Shown: positions 33,552-43,403, counted from the stretch's first letter. The stretch: 64,000 nucleotides of DNA from Leeia oryzae DSM 17879 (GCF_000376945.1 NZ_AQXU01000019.1:1-64000); one strand, 5' to 3'. Translations and numbers: made by a program. Notes: a model not told the origin generated them from the sequence alone.

Positions 33552-36500
33552 ATGACAATTTCAGCGATGAGTAACGGTGAAGAGCTTAACTTGCTCAAAG
33601 GAAAAATAGCATTCGACAATACCCAGGAAGAAGAACTGGTTATCAACCGGCTGATGCAAGAAGCAGAGTTCTCTGCAGATGAGATCACGGAAATTCAGTT
33701 ACTCGCAACCAAGTTGGCCGAGGGGGTCCGGGAAGCACGTACTACAGCGGGTGGCATTGATCTGCTGACACAAGAGTTCTCTCTGGATAGTAAAGAAGGT
33801 ATTGCCCTGATGTGTCTGGCGGAAGCCATGTTGCGCATCCCTGATACCGGCACCCGTAACAAGCTCATTCGAGACAAGATTGTCGATGGGGACTGGAAGT
33901 CCCATCTGGGGAAATCCCCATCGCTGTTTGTGAATGCCACCGCTTGGGGCTTGCTGGTGACCGGTAAGCTGCTCAAAAAGAATGATCACGCCAAACTGTC
34001 AGAAGCACTGACCAGCGTGATCCGGAAAGGCGGCGAAGCGGCCGTTCGTGCCGGTGTGGCCTATGCCATGAAGCTGCTGGGTAATCAGTTTGTTACTGGC
34101 CAGTCGATTGAGGAAGCCATCAAGGTAGCCAGCAAGCGCGAGGAGCGTGGCTATAAATATTCTTATGATATGCTGGGTGAAGCTGCGCTTACGGTAGAAG
34201 ATGCCGACCGCTATTTCAAAGATTACTACCATGCGATCGAGGAAATCGGTAAAGCGGGGGGCGGGCAAGGTCCGATTGACGGGCCTGGTGTGTCGGTAAA
34301 AATCTCTGGTTTGCACCCTCGTTATGAAGTGATGCAGCATGAACGGGTCATTCAGGAAATGTACCCCAAGCTGCTGCAACTGGCCCAATTGGCCAAGCAA
34401 TGCAATATCGGTTTCCATCTGGACCAGGAAGAAGTCGCACGTTTTGACCTGACGCTGGAAATGTTGGAACGACTGGCCAAAGAGCCGAGCCTGGCTGGCT
34501 GGGATGGTTTGGGCATTTCGTTACAGGCCTATCATAAGCGTGGCCGTGCCGTGGTGGACTTCATTATTGCATTGGCGCGGGAATCCAGACGCAAGATTCT
34601 GGTACGACTGGTGAAAGGTGCTTACTGGGACTCTGAAATCAAGCGTTGCCAGAGTGAAGGTACTACCAACTATCCGGTCTTTACCCGTAAAGTACACTCG
34701 GATGTCAGTTACATCGCGTGTGCCCGGGCGCTGCTGCAAGCACAAGACGCCGTGTTCCCGCAGTTTGCCACTCACAATGCATTCAGCATTGCCGCCGTCT
34801 ATTGTCTGGGCAGCGGCAAACAGTTCGAGTTCCAGTGCTTGCACGGCATGGGCGAAAGCGTCTACGACCAGGTAGTAGGCAAAGACAAGCTTGGCAAGGC
34901 ATGCCGCATCTATGCCCCTGTTGGCCCGCATGAAACACTCTTGGCGTATCTGGTCAGACGTTTGCTGGAAAATGGTGCCAACTCATCATTTGTAAACCAG
35001 ATTGTGGACCCGGCGGTATCGATTGCAGAGATCGTTGCCGATCCGGTAGAGAAAGCCAAAAGAACCAAAGGCTATCCGCATCCAAAAATCGTGATGCCCC
35101 CCAATATCCTGCCTGGCCGGAAAAATGCCAATCCGCTGGACTTCTCGACCCAGGCATTTGCAGATGCATTGAAAAAGCTGACCAGCGAGACGCGTCGTTT
35201 GAGTGATGGTGGGAATCATGCGGCAAGCACAACCCTTGCTTTCCGTGCACCCAATGACTTCAATCAGCTTGCTTACCAAGTAGACATGGTCCCCGTGGAG
35301 GCTGTCGGCATCCGCCTTAACAGCTTCATTGCAGATGCCGGTTTTGAAAAAATGGCGCTGGCCACCAAAGCCGAGCTGATTGCCAAGCTGGCCGATGTGC
35401 TTGAATCTAATGCCGTATTCCTTGGCACCATACTGGTACATGACTTTGGCAGAACCCTCAGTGATGCAGCCATCGAGGTCAGGGAAGTCATCAACATTCT
35501 TCGTTTGCATGCGACTCAGGCGTCTACGGATGTGCAGCTTGCTGCAGAACAATCAAAAGATGCCGTGACGATCATCTGGTCTGAATTGTTCGAGGCAGGT
35601 GCACTGTTTGCAGATTTGATGCGCGCCTTCTTGTCCAATACCAAGGTGCTATTGCTCTCTGTGCCCCGCTTGATGCCATTGGTGAATCATCTCACGGCCG
35701 AGCTGTTTTCCTTGTCGCCTGCGGCACGTACCACCGTGGCGGTTGCTTGCGTCAATGAGGAGGATATCACCAAGGTCATTCAGACGCTCCGTACAGACGT
35801 GATTGTGGCCAATGCGCTTAGTAAAGTGGCGCTTTCCCGCCTGAGTGCGCAATTAGCGCAGAGCAATGGGCCAAAGCTGGTTCAAACCTTTGTTCCCGGC
35901 ACCAATGCCATGATTGTGGACAGCACCGCACTGCCAGAACAAGTCATTTCGGATGTCATGGTTTCTGCCTTTGACTTTGCCGGTCAGCACCCGAATGCAT
36001 TGAAGCTGCTGTGCATCCAGTCCGACACGGCAGACAGCATTATCTCCATGCTCAGCAGCATGCTGAATGAGCGTACCATTAATCATTCCGGAAAAGTGTC
36101 TACCGATATTGGTCCCGTAGCGCAGGCTGACCTGGCAGAAGAATATGACCGTTATATTGAGCATCTGAAAAAACTGCGCTTCAAGGTGTATCAGGCCAAA
36201 CGTTTTGATAAGTCTTCACTCAATGGTAATTTCTGCAACCCGGGCATTGTCGATTTGGGGACCATGACTGACTTGAAGAATGCGGATCTCACGCTGCGTG
36301 CGCCGATCGTCCATGTAGTCCGGTGGGAGGCAGACCAGCTGGATCAGCTGCTAGCCGTGCTTGATACCTCCCTGCACGCGAACAGCATTTGTGTGCATAC
36401 CAGGATCAACGAAACGGTAGGGCAGATCTTGTCCCGATCAACGGCTGGGTCGATCTTTGTCAATCGGAACATCTCCCGTCGTGTTTCCGGCATGCAGCTT

Positions 36501-37283
36501 AGCGGAGGGGCGGGCAGGTATTGCACCGGGCCAAGCTATAACGGCCCACTGGCTATCTCGACATTTGGACGTTTCAAGCGTTCCGAATGGGCTACGGATG
36601 CCTGCTTCCAGCGTCCTGCGCTGATCAACAATGATAAATACTACGAGATGCCGTTTGTGGATGAAAATGCCAAACTGACCGCTCGGCTGACCAAACTGCT
36701 GGACAATGCCGAGTCCCGCAAATCGCGGCTGAATGATCTGTACCAGTTCTCGTTGAAGTATATCGGCTTTAATAACGAGTTCCGCCAGTATTTGTCGCAA
36801 TTGATTGCCAAGCTATACCATCTGGTGGACAGTTCCATGCCGATTGTTCTTCCATCGTTGACAGGGGAAGAAAATACGCTGGAATTTATGCCGCGGGGCA
36901 ATGTGCTGGTGCTGGGTTCCAATGAGGCTAATCAGATGGGGCTTATCCTGTGTGCCTTTGCATTCGGGAACAAAGTATTTATCAAGAAAGGCTCGCTATC
37001 CGAATCTGTGGCCGGGGTGCTGAAGTCGTCTGATCTGGTACTGATTGATAATGTGAACGAAGCATCGGTTAACTACAGCAAAATAGATGCTGCACTCTAT
37101 ATGGCCAGCGACAAGGTTGACTCGGGTCTAGTCAGTAGCCTGAGAAACGAAGGTTGCCCGGTATTTGAATGTAGTAACGACTACTTCAATGTGCATCCGT
37201 ATGTTAAAGAACGGGTGGTATCGATTAATGCGAGTGCATCGGGTGGCAACACCCAATTGATGATTTTGTCTGAGACCCTGTAA
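33552..37283 (+). CDS. putA: PutA with active proline dehydrogenase and degenerate aldehyde dehydrogenase domain
   Basis: A 1243-residue PutA. It lacks the N-terminal ribbon-helix-helix, so it should not repress DNA. The proline dehydrogenase barrel (about 130-480) is complete: VSVKISGLHPRYE, LVKGAYWDSEIKR, FATHNAF, CLHGMGE and YAPVGPHETLLAYLVRRLLE. The ALDH region (about 540-1010) keeps the fold outline but not the catalysis. The usual AETGGQNAM reads FVPGTNAM, so Glu is gone. The usual GQRCSALR reads GQHPNALK, with Pro in place of the catalytic Cys. The cofactor KPAEQT motif is also lost. A C-terminal ALDH-superfamily domain (about 1040-1243) follows. P5C oxidation probably relies on the separate P5C dehydrogenase. 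Confidence 0.92.
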   Translation: MTISAMSNGEELNLLKGKIAFDNTQEEELVINRLMQEAEFSADEITEIQLLATKLAEGVREARTTAGGIDLLTQEFSLDSKEGIALMCLAEAMLRIPDTGTRNKLIRDKIVDGDWKSHLGKSPSLFVNATAWGLLVTGKLLKKNDHAKLSEALTSVIRKGGEAAVRAGVAYAMKLLGNQFVTGQSIEEAIKVASKREERGYKYSYDMLGEAALTVEDADRYFKDYYHAIEEIGKAGGGQGPIDGPGVSVKISGLHPRYEVMQHERVIQEMYPKLLQLAQLAKQCNIGFHLDQEEVARFDLTLEMLERLAKEPSLAGWDGLGISLQAYHKRGRAVVDFIIALARESRRKILVRLVKGAYWDSEIKRCQSEGTTNYPVFTRKVHSDVSYIACARALLQAQDAVFPQFATHNAFSIAAVYCLGSGKQFEFQCLHGMGESVYDQVVGKDKLGKACRIYAPVGPHETLLAYLVRRLLENGANSSFVNQIVDPAVSIAEIVADPVEKAKRTKGYPHPKIVMPPNILPGRKNANPLDFSTQAFADALKKLTSETRRLSDGGNHAASTTLAFRAPNDFNQLAYQVDMVPVEAVGIRLNSFIADAGFEKMALATKAELIAKLADVLESNAVFLGTILVHDFGRTLSDAAIEVREVINILRLHATQASTDVQLAAEQSKDAVTIIWSELFEAGALFADLMRAFLSNTKVLLLSVPRLMPLVNHLTAELFSLSPAARTTVAVACVNEEDITKVIQTLRTDVIVANALSKVALSRLSAQLAQSNGPKLVQTFVPGTNAMIVDSTALPEQVISDVMVSAFDFAGQHPNALKLLCIQSDTADSIISMLSSMLNERTINHSGKVSTDIGPVAQADLAEEYDRYIEHLKKLRFKVYQAKRFDKSSLNGNFCNPGIVDLGTMTDLKNADLTLRAPIVHVVRWEADQLDQLLAVLDTSLHANSICVHTRINETVGQILSRSTAGSIFVNRNISRRVSGMQLSGGAGRYCTGPSYNGPLAISTFGRFKRSEWATDACFQRPALINNDKYYEMPFVDENAKLTARLTKLLDNAESRKSRLNDLYQFSLKYIGFNNEFRQYLSQLIAKLYHLVDSSMPIVLPSLTGEENTLEFMPRGNVLVLGSNEANQMGLILCAFAFGNKVFIKKGSLSESVAGVLKSSDLVLIDNVNEASVNYSKIDAALYMASDKVDSGLVSSLRNEGCPVFECSNDYFNVHPYVKERVVSINASASGGNTQLMILSETL

Positions 37284-37289
37284 GGAGAG

Positions 37290-37308
37290 GGCCATGCCAA
37301 GCATGGCC
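37290..37308 (+). terminator. Probable terminator of pruA-putA operon
   Basis: An 8-bp perfect stem (GGCCATGC with GCATGGCC, loop CAA) is followed by TTTCCTT, seven bases after the putA stop. The T-run is imperfect. Confidence 0.6.
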
Positions 37309-37354
37309 TTTCCTTATGCTAAACTGGAGAATCACCCTTGATGCTGGTCTTGCA

Positions 37355-38335
37355 ATGAATACATGTCCGCCACTTGATTTACTCCAGACCTGGGTTACGG
37401 TTGTCGAGCTAGAGTCGGTTTCTAAAGCTGCCATTCAGTTGCGGGTATCCCAGGCGGCTGTATCACAGCATGTGCGGGCGCTGGAAGAAATTATTGGCGT
37501 ACCCCTGCTGGACCGGTCATTCCGTCCTGCCCGGCCAACGCCGGCGGGCATGCGTCTGTATCAGGATGCCGGTTTGCTGATCGAGCATGCCAGCCAGCTG
37601 ATCAGCAATGCAAGAAACGTCATGCGTGCTAAAGGAACCACCGTCAAGATTGGCTGTGTAGATTCCTTTGCTGCGACCATTGGCCCGCAGCTCGTCAAAG
37701 GTCTATCGAATTCATCGCTCAAGATCACGCTCTGGTCGGGTATTACCCCGGTACTGGATGAGCAGATGAATAACCGCTTGCTGGATATTGCCATTACTAC
37801 CGAAGGCTCAACCAAGCGAGCTGGTATCAGCCGCCAGAAATTATTCAGTGAATCTTATTTCGCCGTTTTTCCCAAAGATTTTCCGCTACAGCCGGTCGAG
37901 AACCTGATTCAACTATCCCATCGTTTGCAGTTTATTCGCTATAGCTCCCGTTCCGTGATTGGTGCACAGATTCAGGCATATCTGGACGGTCTGGGGGTAG
38001 AGATCGAGCGAAATTTTGAATTTGATGCGACCGACCCGTTGCTGAGTCTGGTAGCCGCCGGGTTGGGGTGGGCCATGATTACGCCACTATGCTTGTGGCA
38101 GTCCAGGCACCACTTGGAAAACGTCACCGTGATTCCTTTGAACCGGATTCGGTCACTGGGCAAGCCTTGCCCCCCGCTGGAGCGGAGTTTTTATATGCTT
38201 TGGCGGAAGGAAGAACTGCAGAAAATCCCGAGCTACGTCAAAGAAATCGTCTCTGAAGTCGCATCCCGACAAATTTCCAAAGAGATTGCCGGCATTCTGG
38301 GCATTGATGAGGACTCGCTATTTTCTTTTGGATAG
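37355..38335 (+). CDS. LysR-family transcriptional regulator
   Basis: A 326-residue LysR regulator. The HTH is at about 15-45 (SVSKAAIQLRVSQAAVSQHV), followed by the effector domain to about 300. It lies 71 bases downstream of putA in the same direction, behind a weak terminator. It may control the proline operon or the Rieske unit, whose stop faces it across a terminator. The start is chosen at 37355 to fit LysR length; no strong ribosome site is seen there, so the exact start is uncertain. Confidence 0.87.
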   Translation: MNTCPPLDLLQTWVTVVELESVSKAAIQLRVSQAAVSQHVRALEEIIGVPLLDRSFRPARPTPAGMRLYQDAGLLIEHASQLISNARNVMRAKGTTVKIGCVDSFAATIGPQLVKGLSNSSLKITLWSGITPVLDEQMNNRLLDIAITTEGSTKRAGISRQKLFSESYFAVFPKDFPLQPVENLIQLSHRLQFIRYSSRSVIGAQIQAYLDGLGVEIERNFEFDATDPLLSLVAAGLGWAMITPLCLWQSRHHLENVTVIPLNRIRSLGKPCPPLERSFYMLWRKEELQKIPSYVKEIVSEVASRQISKEIAGILGIDEDSLFSFG

Positions 38336-38403
38336 CATGCTGTTACTGGTTGTGGTGCCTGTCGCTTTTTGGGACTGACGTACCAACCGTTATCTCTCCA
38401 TGA

Positions 38404-38439
38404 AAAAGTGCCCGACAGTTAAACTGTGCGGGCACTTTT
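38404..38439. terminator. Bidirectional rho-independent terminator
   Basis: An 11-bp stem (AAAAGTGCCCG with CGGGCACTTTT) continues into an inner ACAGTT/AACTGT stem. T-runs occur on both strands. It separates the LysR gene from the convergent reductase gene. Confidence 0.9.
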
Positions 38440-38471
38440 GGTTTGTCATGCATCACTGATGGATTTTTAGA

Positions 38472-39608
38472 TTATAGTTCGAGCTGCACCAGCTGCCCGG
38501 ATGGTTTGCTACAGCAGAGCAAACAGTACCCCTTGTCGATTTCCCGTTGACGGATACCACCTTGGTGCTTCATTTCTACTTGTCCGCTTACCACCCTGGT
38601 TTTGCAGGTTCCGCAGACTCCTTGACCGCAGGAAGAGGGGACAGGGACCCCTTGGGCTTTCAGGCTGGCCATCAGGTTTTCTGCCTGATTGACTTTGATC
38701 ACCCTGCCAGATTTGATTAATTCGACAACACAGATATCTCCGCTGATGGCGGCTTCGGTCGGTACGGCACTCTCCAGTGAGAAACTCTCCTGATGATAGT
38801 GCGCTTCGGGAAAACCGTGCTCCAGGAGCAGTTTTTTGACGTAATCCATATAACCGGCCGGACCGCACACAAAGACTTCCCGCTCGGTAAAGTCCGGTAT
38901 GTTTTTCTGTAGTACTTGCGCGTCCAGTCGCCCGGTCAGGCCTTGATATGCTGAATTGTTGCTCACGTTGTCACAGAGGGTGACGAGACGGAAATGGGGG
39001 TTCTCACCGGCCAACCTGGTCAGTTCCTGATGAAATATAATATCGTCAGGGCTCCGGGCATTATGTACAAACACGATATCTTGATGGATGCCCAGATCAG
39101 CATACGTTCTCGCCATCGACATGACCGGCGTGATGCCAGACCCTGCAGACAGAAATAGCATCTTCGCTGTCCGGTGACCCACTGGCGTAAATGCACCAGC
39201 CGGATCGAACGCCGTCAGTAGGCTATTTGGCTGGAGGTGATCATGCAACCAGTTGGAAACTCGCCCCCCGGGTACCCTTTTCACGGTAATAGCGATGGTA
39301 TGTGGCTTGGTGGGAGGAGACGAAATGGTATAACACCTGGAAACCTTTTCTCCCTCCATATCCAGTTCCAGGGTCAGAAACTGCCCTGGTTCGAAATAGA
39401 ACTTCTCATAATCGATGGTGCTGAATGTAAATGTTTTTACATCATGTGTTTCTGCTTTGACCGAACGGCAAATGAGCAACCTTTTGCCTGGATGACTGGA
39501 TGAAGTTGCCTTCATTTCCCATGTTGCTGCCTGTGAAACCGGGTCAACCGACGTTGACCCGGTGGCAGCCAAGTGTGTATTCACTAGCTGGTTCATGTTC
39601 AATATCAA
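38472..39608 (-). CDS. Rieske oxygenase reductase: FNR plus 2Fe-2S ferredoxin domains (GbcB-like)
   Basis: A 378-residue flavo-iron-sulfur protein. The FAD domain (about 45-150) has RCYTISSPPTKPHTI, and the NAD domain (about 155-270) has LSAGSGITPVMSM and VCGPAGYMD. The C-terminal plant-type ferredoxin shows CGQGVCGTCK followed by CLLCC for its cluster. It passes electrons from NAD(P)H to the Rieske oxygenase encoded just upstream. Its ATG overlaps the oxygenase stop (ATGA), so the two are coupled. The closest known functional pairs are glycine betaine monooxygenase (GbcAB) and stachydrine demethylase. Confidence 0.9.
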   Translation of the reverse strand: MILNMNQLVNTHLAATGSTSVDPVSQAATWEMKATSSSHPGKRLLICRSVKAETHDVKTFTFSTIDYEKFYFEPGQFLTLELDMEGEKVSRCYTISSPPTKPHTIAITVKRVPGGRVSNWLHDHLQPNSLLTAFDPAGAFTPVGHRTAKMLFLSAGSGITPVMSMARTYADLGIHQDIVFVHNARSPDDIIFHQELTRLAGENPHFRLVTLCDNVSNNSAYQGLTGRLDAQVLQKNIPDFTEREVFVCGPAGYMDYVKKLLLEHGFPEAHYHQESFSLESAVPTEAAISGDICVVELIKSGRVIKVNQAENLMASLKAQGVPVPSSCGQGVCGTCKTRVVSGQVEMKHQGGIRQREIDKGYCLLCCSKPSGQLVQLEL

Positions 39609-40855
39609 ATGTTGTGCGCTTCCAGGCGCCCGGTATACCAGTTCACGAACCCATCTACATATTGTTCTGAAAACCTGGAGTAAGGGCCTGGTTCATAGCC
39701 AGGGTCCTGGGTACCACTGTGGTTGATGGCCACTAGCGCAGCATCTTGTGCATTGGTGGCCATCCAGACAGACGTCAAATTCTTGACATCGTAATCTACC
39801 CCTTCCACCGCATCGGCATGCACTAGCCATTTGGTTCTGACCAGGGTCTTGTCTGGTGTCAGCGGAATCAGGTATGAGACCACCGCATGATCACTCATGA
39901 CATGGTTCCAGCCGCTATGCGTCCACAGATGGGTGTCGCCCTGGTCTTTGCGGGTGCCATTCCCCAGTAGTTTGGTACAGGCAACCTTGGTATCTGGTGT
40001 CTGGCTCTCCCCATGGCCCGCCATCACCAGCCGCTGGGTTCTGAACAAGGTTGCCACATCGGGCGTCAGTTTTTCGACTGGCTCACAGATCAAACCGTCT
40101 TTTTCCCAACTTGCCTGATAATCTGCATTCTTTTTGCGATAGTCGGCCAGGGACTTTTGTCCCTCTTCATTCAGTTCTTCTTCGCAGTAGCCAAAGTCTT
40201 CAGCCAGGAAGGTGGTGGTTAGCTCTGGATGAGTACCTGCGCAGTGATAACACTCGCGGTTATTTTCCATGACCAGTTTCCAGTTGCCGTTCTCGATAAT
40301 CTCTGCTTCATACGCGATTTTGGTATTGTCGAGTTGGTAGGGGGCCAAGCGTGGCAACATGGTTTCTTCCAGTGCTGCAATATCGGCAGGTGCCTCATTG
40401 GCCAGACAGATAAAAATCAGACCTCCAACCACTTTGGTGTGAACGCTCTTTAACCCCTTGCACTTGTGATCAAAATCCTTGCCCATCTGAGTGGCGTGCA
40501 ACAAGTCGCCCGTTAGCTCATAAGTCCATTGGTGGTAAGGACACACCAGTTTGCCAACCGTTGCTTTGCCAGCCTCTTTGATTCGGGCACCGCGATGCCG
40601 GCAGACATTTCGGAAGGTGCGGATTTCATTGTCATCGTCACGAACGATGATCACGGATGACTTGCCAATATCGACGGTACAGACATCACCGGGTTCTGGA
40701 ACATCTGCACTGACACCAACCAGGATCCAGTGTTTGTGGAAAAAGACATCCACGTCATTTTCAAATACATCCTGACGGCTAAATAGCTCGCTTGGCATGC
40801 TGTGCCCTGGCACTCTGCTACGCAGCAACTCGGCATGGCTCTTCATCTTTGACAT
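39605..40855 (-). CDS. Rieske non-haem iron oxygenase (GbcA/stachydrine demethylase-like)
   Basis: A 416-residue alpha subunit. The Rieske cluster motif is CRHRGARIKEAG then CPYHQWTYELTG. The mononuclear iron site is marked by NRECYHCAGTHPEL, with a distal Asp in the C-terminal domain. Length and features match betaine N-demethylating oxygenases such as GbcA (glycine betaine) and Stc2 (proline betaine). The start at 40855 has an AGGAGAGG site. The nearby proline genes favour a proline-type betaine; the sequence alone does not decide this. It is transcribed with its reductase and in the same direction as an upstream LysR gene. Confidence 0.9.
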   Translation of the reverse strand: MSKMKSHAELLRSRVPGHSMPSELFSRQDVFENDVDVFFHKHWILVGVSADVPEPGDVCTVDIGKSSVIIVRDDDNEIRTFRNVCRHRGARIKEAGKATVGKLVCPYHQWTYELTGDLLHATQMGKDFDHKCKGLKSVHTKVVGGLIFICLANEAPADIAALEETMLPRLAPYQLDNTKIAYEAEIIENGNWKLVMENNRECYHCAGTHPELTTTFLAEDFGYCEEELNEEGQKSLADYRKKNADYQASWEKDGLICEPVEKLTPDVATLFRTQRLVMAGHGESQTPDTKVACTKLLGNGTRKDQGDTHLWTHSGWNHVMSDHAVVSYLIPLTPDKTLVRTKWLVHADAVEGVDYDVKNLTSVWMATNAQDAALVAINHSGTQDPGYEPGPYSRFSEQYVDGFVNWYTGRLEAHNI

Positions 40856-40993
40856 GTTCCTCTCTCCTAAGTAAATGCGAAAATGATGTGTTTCATCACG
40901 CAAACATTATTAGGATTGGGGAAATTTTCCGTCAACGCGCTTTATTTTCCAGTGGCATTCCTTGAAGTCATGCGAGAGCTAAATGAAGCCGTG

Positions 40994-41908
40994 TCATTCG
41001 TTTTTCAGCCAGCTCATGACATCATGAACCGCTTGTGTTATTTGCTGCCCGTTTGGCAGAACCAGATAGTAACTTTCATCCATTTTGGCCGTATGGGGAG
41101 TTACCCGCACCAGCTTGCCGGTCGACAGAAAATCCTCCAGCAAGCGGCCCCAGCCAAGCACCACGCCTTGTCCATGCAAGGCTGCCTGAATGGCATCCGT
41201 GTATAGGCTGCAGCGTAATGAATATCTCAGCTTTGGTGCCTGAAAGTGATTCAGTTCAAACCACTGATGCCAGCCCAGCCATCCTTCCAGTGTCGAGTCA
41301 TATTCGATGAGCGCGGATTTTGATAATTGCTCAAGGCTGGTGATATGGGGGTGATTGTTTAACCAGGAAGGAGAGCAAACCGGAAAAACTTCCTCGTCAA
41401 ATAAAAAGAATGACTTGCCATCTGGCCAGACGCCATCGCCATATCTGACAAACAGATTCACATCATCCGGGTGCAACTCGGACGTAAACATCTGGGTGGC
41501 AAGGCGCAGATTAATCTCGGGGTGCTCATTTTTTAGCTGGGATAATCTGGGCAACAGGTGAAAGTGAGAAAACGCAGCTGTCGTTCCAAGTACCACTTCT
41601 CCCTCATCAGGCTCCAAGGCAAGCTTGTCAAAGAAACCGGCAATTTTCTGAAGTGCTGACGTCACCACTTTGTTCAGTTCTTTGCCCGCTTCTGTGAGCT
41701 GAATGCTTCGATACTTCCGGTGAAAAAGATCTACCCCCAGCTGTTCTTCCAGTGTCTTGATCTGTCTACTGACAGCGCTCTGCGTCACACCCAGCTCGTG
41801 TCCTGCCTTTGTAAAGCTCGATAGCCTGGCTGCCGCCTCAAATTCTACCAGTGCCGTGAGTGAGGGCAGCAACCGCCGGTAACCTTTTGTATGCAAGGAG
41901 GGTTTCAT
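40994..41908 (-). CDS. LysR-family regulator (GcvA-like)
   Basis: A 304-residue LysR regulator. The HTH reads SFTKAGHELGVTQSAVSRQI, and the effector domain is of the GcvA/AmpR subgroup (ALIEYDSTLEGWLGWHQWFE region). It lies between the Rieske pair (same strand, 138 bases downstream) and the second binding protein (divergent, 299 bases). That position suits control of either. GcvA-type relatives often sit beside betaine or choline catabolic genes. Confidence 0.9.
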   Translation of the reverse strand: MKPSLHTKGYRRLLPSLTALVEFEAAARLSSFTKAGHELGVTQSAVSRQIKTLEEQLGVDLFHRKYRSIQLTEAGKELNKVVTSALQKIAGFFDKLALEPDEGEVVLGTTAAFSHFHLLPRLSQLKNEHPEINLRLATQMFTSELHPDDVNLFVRYGDGVWPDGKSFFLFDEEVFPVCSPSWLNNHPHITSLEQLSKSALIEYDSTLEGWLGWHQWFELNHFQAPKLRYSLRCSLYTDAIQAALHGQGVVLGWGRLLEDFLSTGKLVRVTPHTAKMDESYYLVLPNGQQITQAVHDVMSWLKNE

Positions 41909-42207
41909 GATGTATGCGGGCTTTTCCTGTGATGGTTAAACGGGAATCCTGATTGGCAGCATCTCAGGGCTGAAGGGTGCCTTCTTTAACATAACCAAGT
42001 CTGATGAAAAACATAAGAAAGTGTTGGCTTCTCCTGTTTGTTGCGCAAGTTGAACTACGCTCACTCCAACGTCTTGAAATGAATTTCAGGCCATAACGCC
42101 AGATCCAGCAAACTACCGCAGATATGGTGATGGCAAGACGAGAGTTTATTTCCAATGCTTTTCTGGTGCGTCCTTCATTCATAGTTTCATTTTATAGGAG
42201 AAGAGTC

Positions 42208-43278
42208 ATGAAACTAAATAGAAGTACTATGTCGATCGCGTTGTCTGCCGGTTTGGTAGCGGCATGTGCAGCGCAAGCTGGTGAGCTAACTTTTACATCT
42301 TGGGGTGGTTCATACCAAGAAGCACAAGAAAAGCTGGCCGTAAAACCGTTTGCAGAAAAGACGGGTACCAAAATTAAGGTAGATACCTACAACGGCGGGA
42401 TTGCGCAAATCCGTGGTCAGGTACAAACCAAGAATGTGACATGGGATGTTGTCGATATGCAGCTGAGCGACATCATTCGTGCATGTGATGAAGGCCTGCT
42501 GGAAAAGATCGACCCGGAAAAAGATCTGGCTGCAGGTCCAAAAGGGGTCAGTCCTAAAAATGATTTCTTGCCAGGCGGGTTGAATACGTGCATGGCCGGT
42601 AATATTTCCTGGTCCACCTCATTGGCATTTAACAAAAGCAAACTTGCCAAGGCACCTACAAAAGTGGCCGATTTCTTTGACCTGAAGAATTTTCCGGGCA
42701 AACGGGCCTTGAGAAAATCCCCTGAAGGCGCACTGGAATGGGCGCTGATTGCAGATGGCGTACCTGCCGGCCAGGTTTACAAAACACTGTCTACGTCTGC
42801 CGGTGTGGATCGTGCCTTCAAGAAGCTCGATACCATCAAGGCTTCCATTGTATGGTGGGAAGCCGGTGCACAACCGCCCCAGTTACTGTCAGATGGTGAA
42901 GTGGTCATGACCTCTGCCTACAATAACCGTATTTATTCTGCCATTACCAAAGACAACAAACCGTTTGAATTCATGTGGGATGGCCAATTGCAGAACGTAG
43001 AAGGTTTTGCGATTGTGAAAGGCTCCAAAAATGTGGCCGATGCAAAAGCCTTTATCAAGGCATCTACCACGCCAGAAGCACTGGCCATCTTTGCAAATGA
43101 AACCGCATACGGGCCAATCCGCAAGTCTTCCATTCCTTTGCTGGACAAAAAGATTGCCAAGTATTTGCCAACAGCACCACAGAATCAAAAAGGTGCATTG
43201 GCTGTTGATACCTTGTTCTGGGCAGACAATGGCGATGCCCTTAACCAGAAGTTTGCAGTTTGGTTAGGCCGTAAATAA
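42208..43278 (+). CDS. PotD-like ABC substrate-binding protein (second, orphan copy)
   Basis: A 356-residue periplasmic protein with a signal peptide cut near residue 22 (LVAACAAQA). The mature start ELTFTSWGGSYQEAQEKLAV is almost the same as the copy at 30328-31398, and length and C-terminus (ALNQKFAVWLGRK) also match. Both are preceded by GGAGAAGAGTC. There are no permease genes here, so it probably feeds the importer encoded 10 kb away. It is divergent from the GcvA-like gene and ends in a strong terminator, which suggests separate induction. Confidence 0.93.
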   Translation: MKLNRSTMSIALSAGLVAACAAQAGELTFTSWGGSYQEAQEKLAVKPFAEKTGTKIKVDTYNGGIAQIRGQVQTKNVTWDVVDMQLSDIIRACDEGLLEKIDPEKDLAAGPKGVSPKNDFLPGGLNTCMAGNISWSTSLAFNKSKLAKAPTKVADFFDLKNFPGKRALRKSPEGALEWALIADGVPAGQVYKTLSTSAGVDRAFKKLDTIKASIVWWEAGAQPPQLLSDGEVVMTSAYNNRIYSAITKDNKPFEFMWDGQLQNVEGFAIVKGSKNVADAKAFIKASTTPEALAIFANETAYGPIRKSSIPLLDKKIAKYLPTAPQNQKGALAVDTLFWADNGDALNQKFAVWLGRK

Positions 43279-43296
43279 GCTCTCTCCACTTGAGCC

Positions 43297-43341
43297 ACCG
43301 ACAATGGGTAAGGCCTCCCCTTACTGGTTGTCGGTTTTTTT
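43297..43341 (+). terminator. Rho-independent terminator of orphan binding-protein gene
   Basis: ACCGACAA (43297-43304) pairs with TTGTCGGT (43328-43335), with further pairing inside, followed by a run of T. Confidence 0.9.
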
Positions 43342-43403
43342 ATCTGTATTGCTGAAAAAGCACTTCAACTTCTTCGGCGTTTTTAGACAGGATAAAACAA
43401 GAC

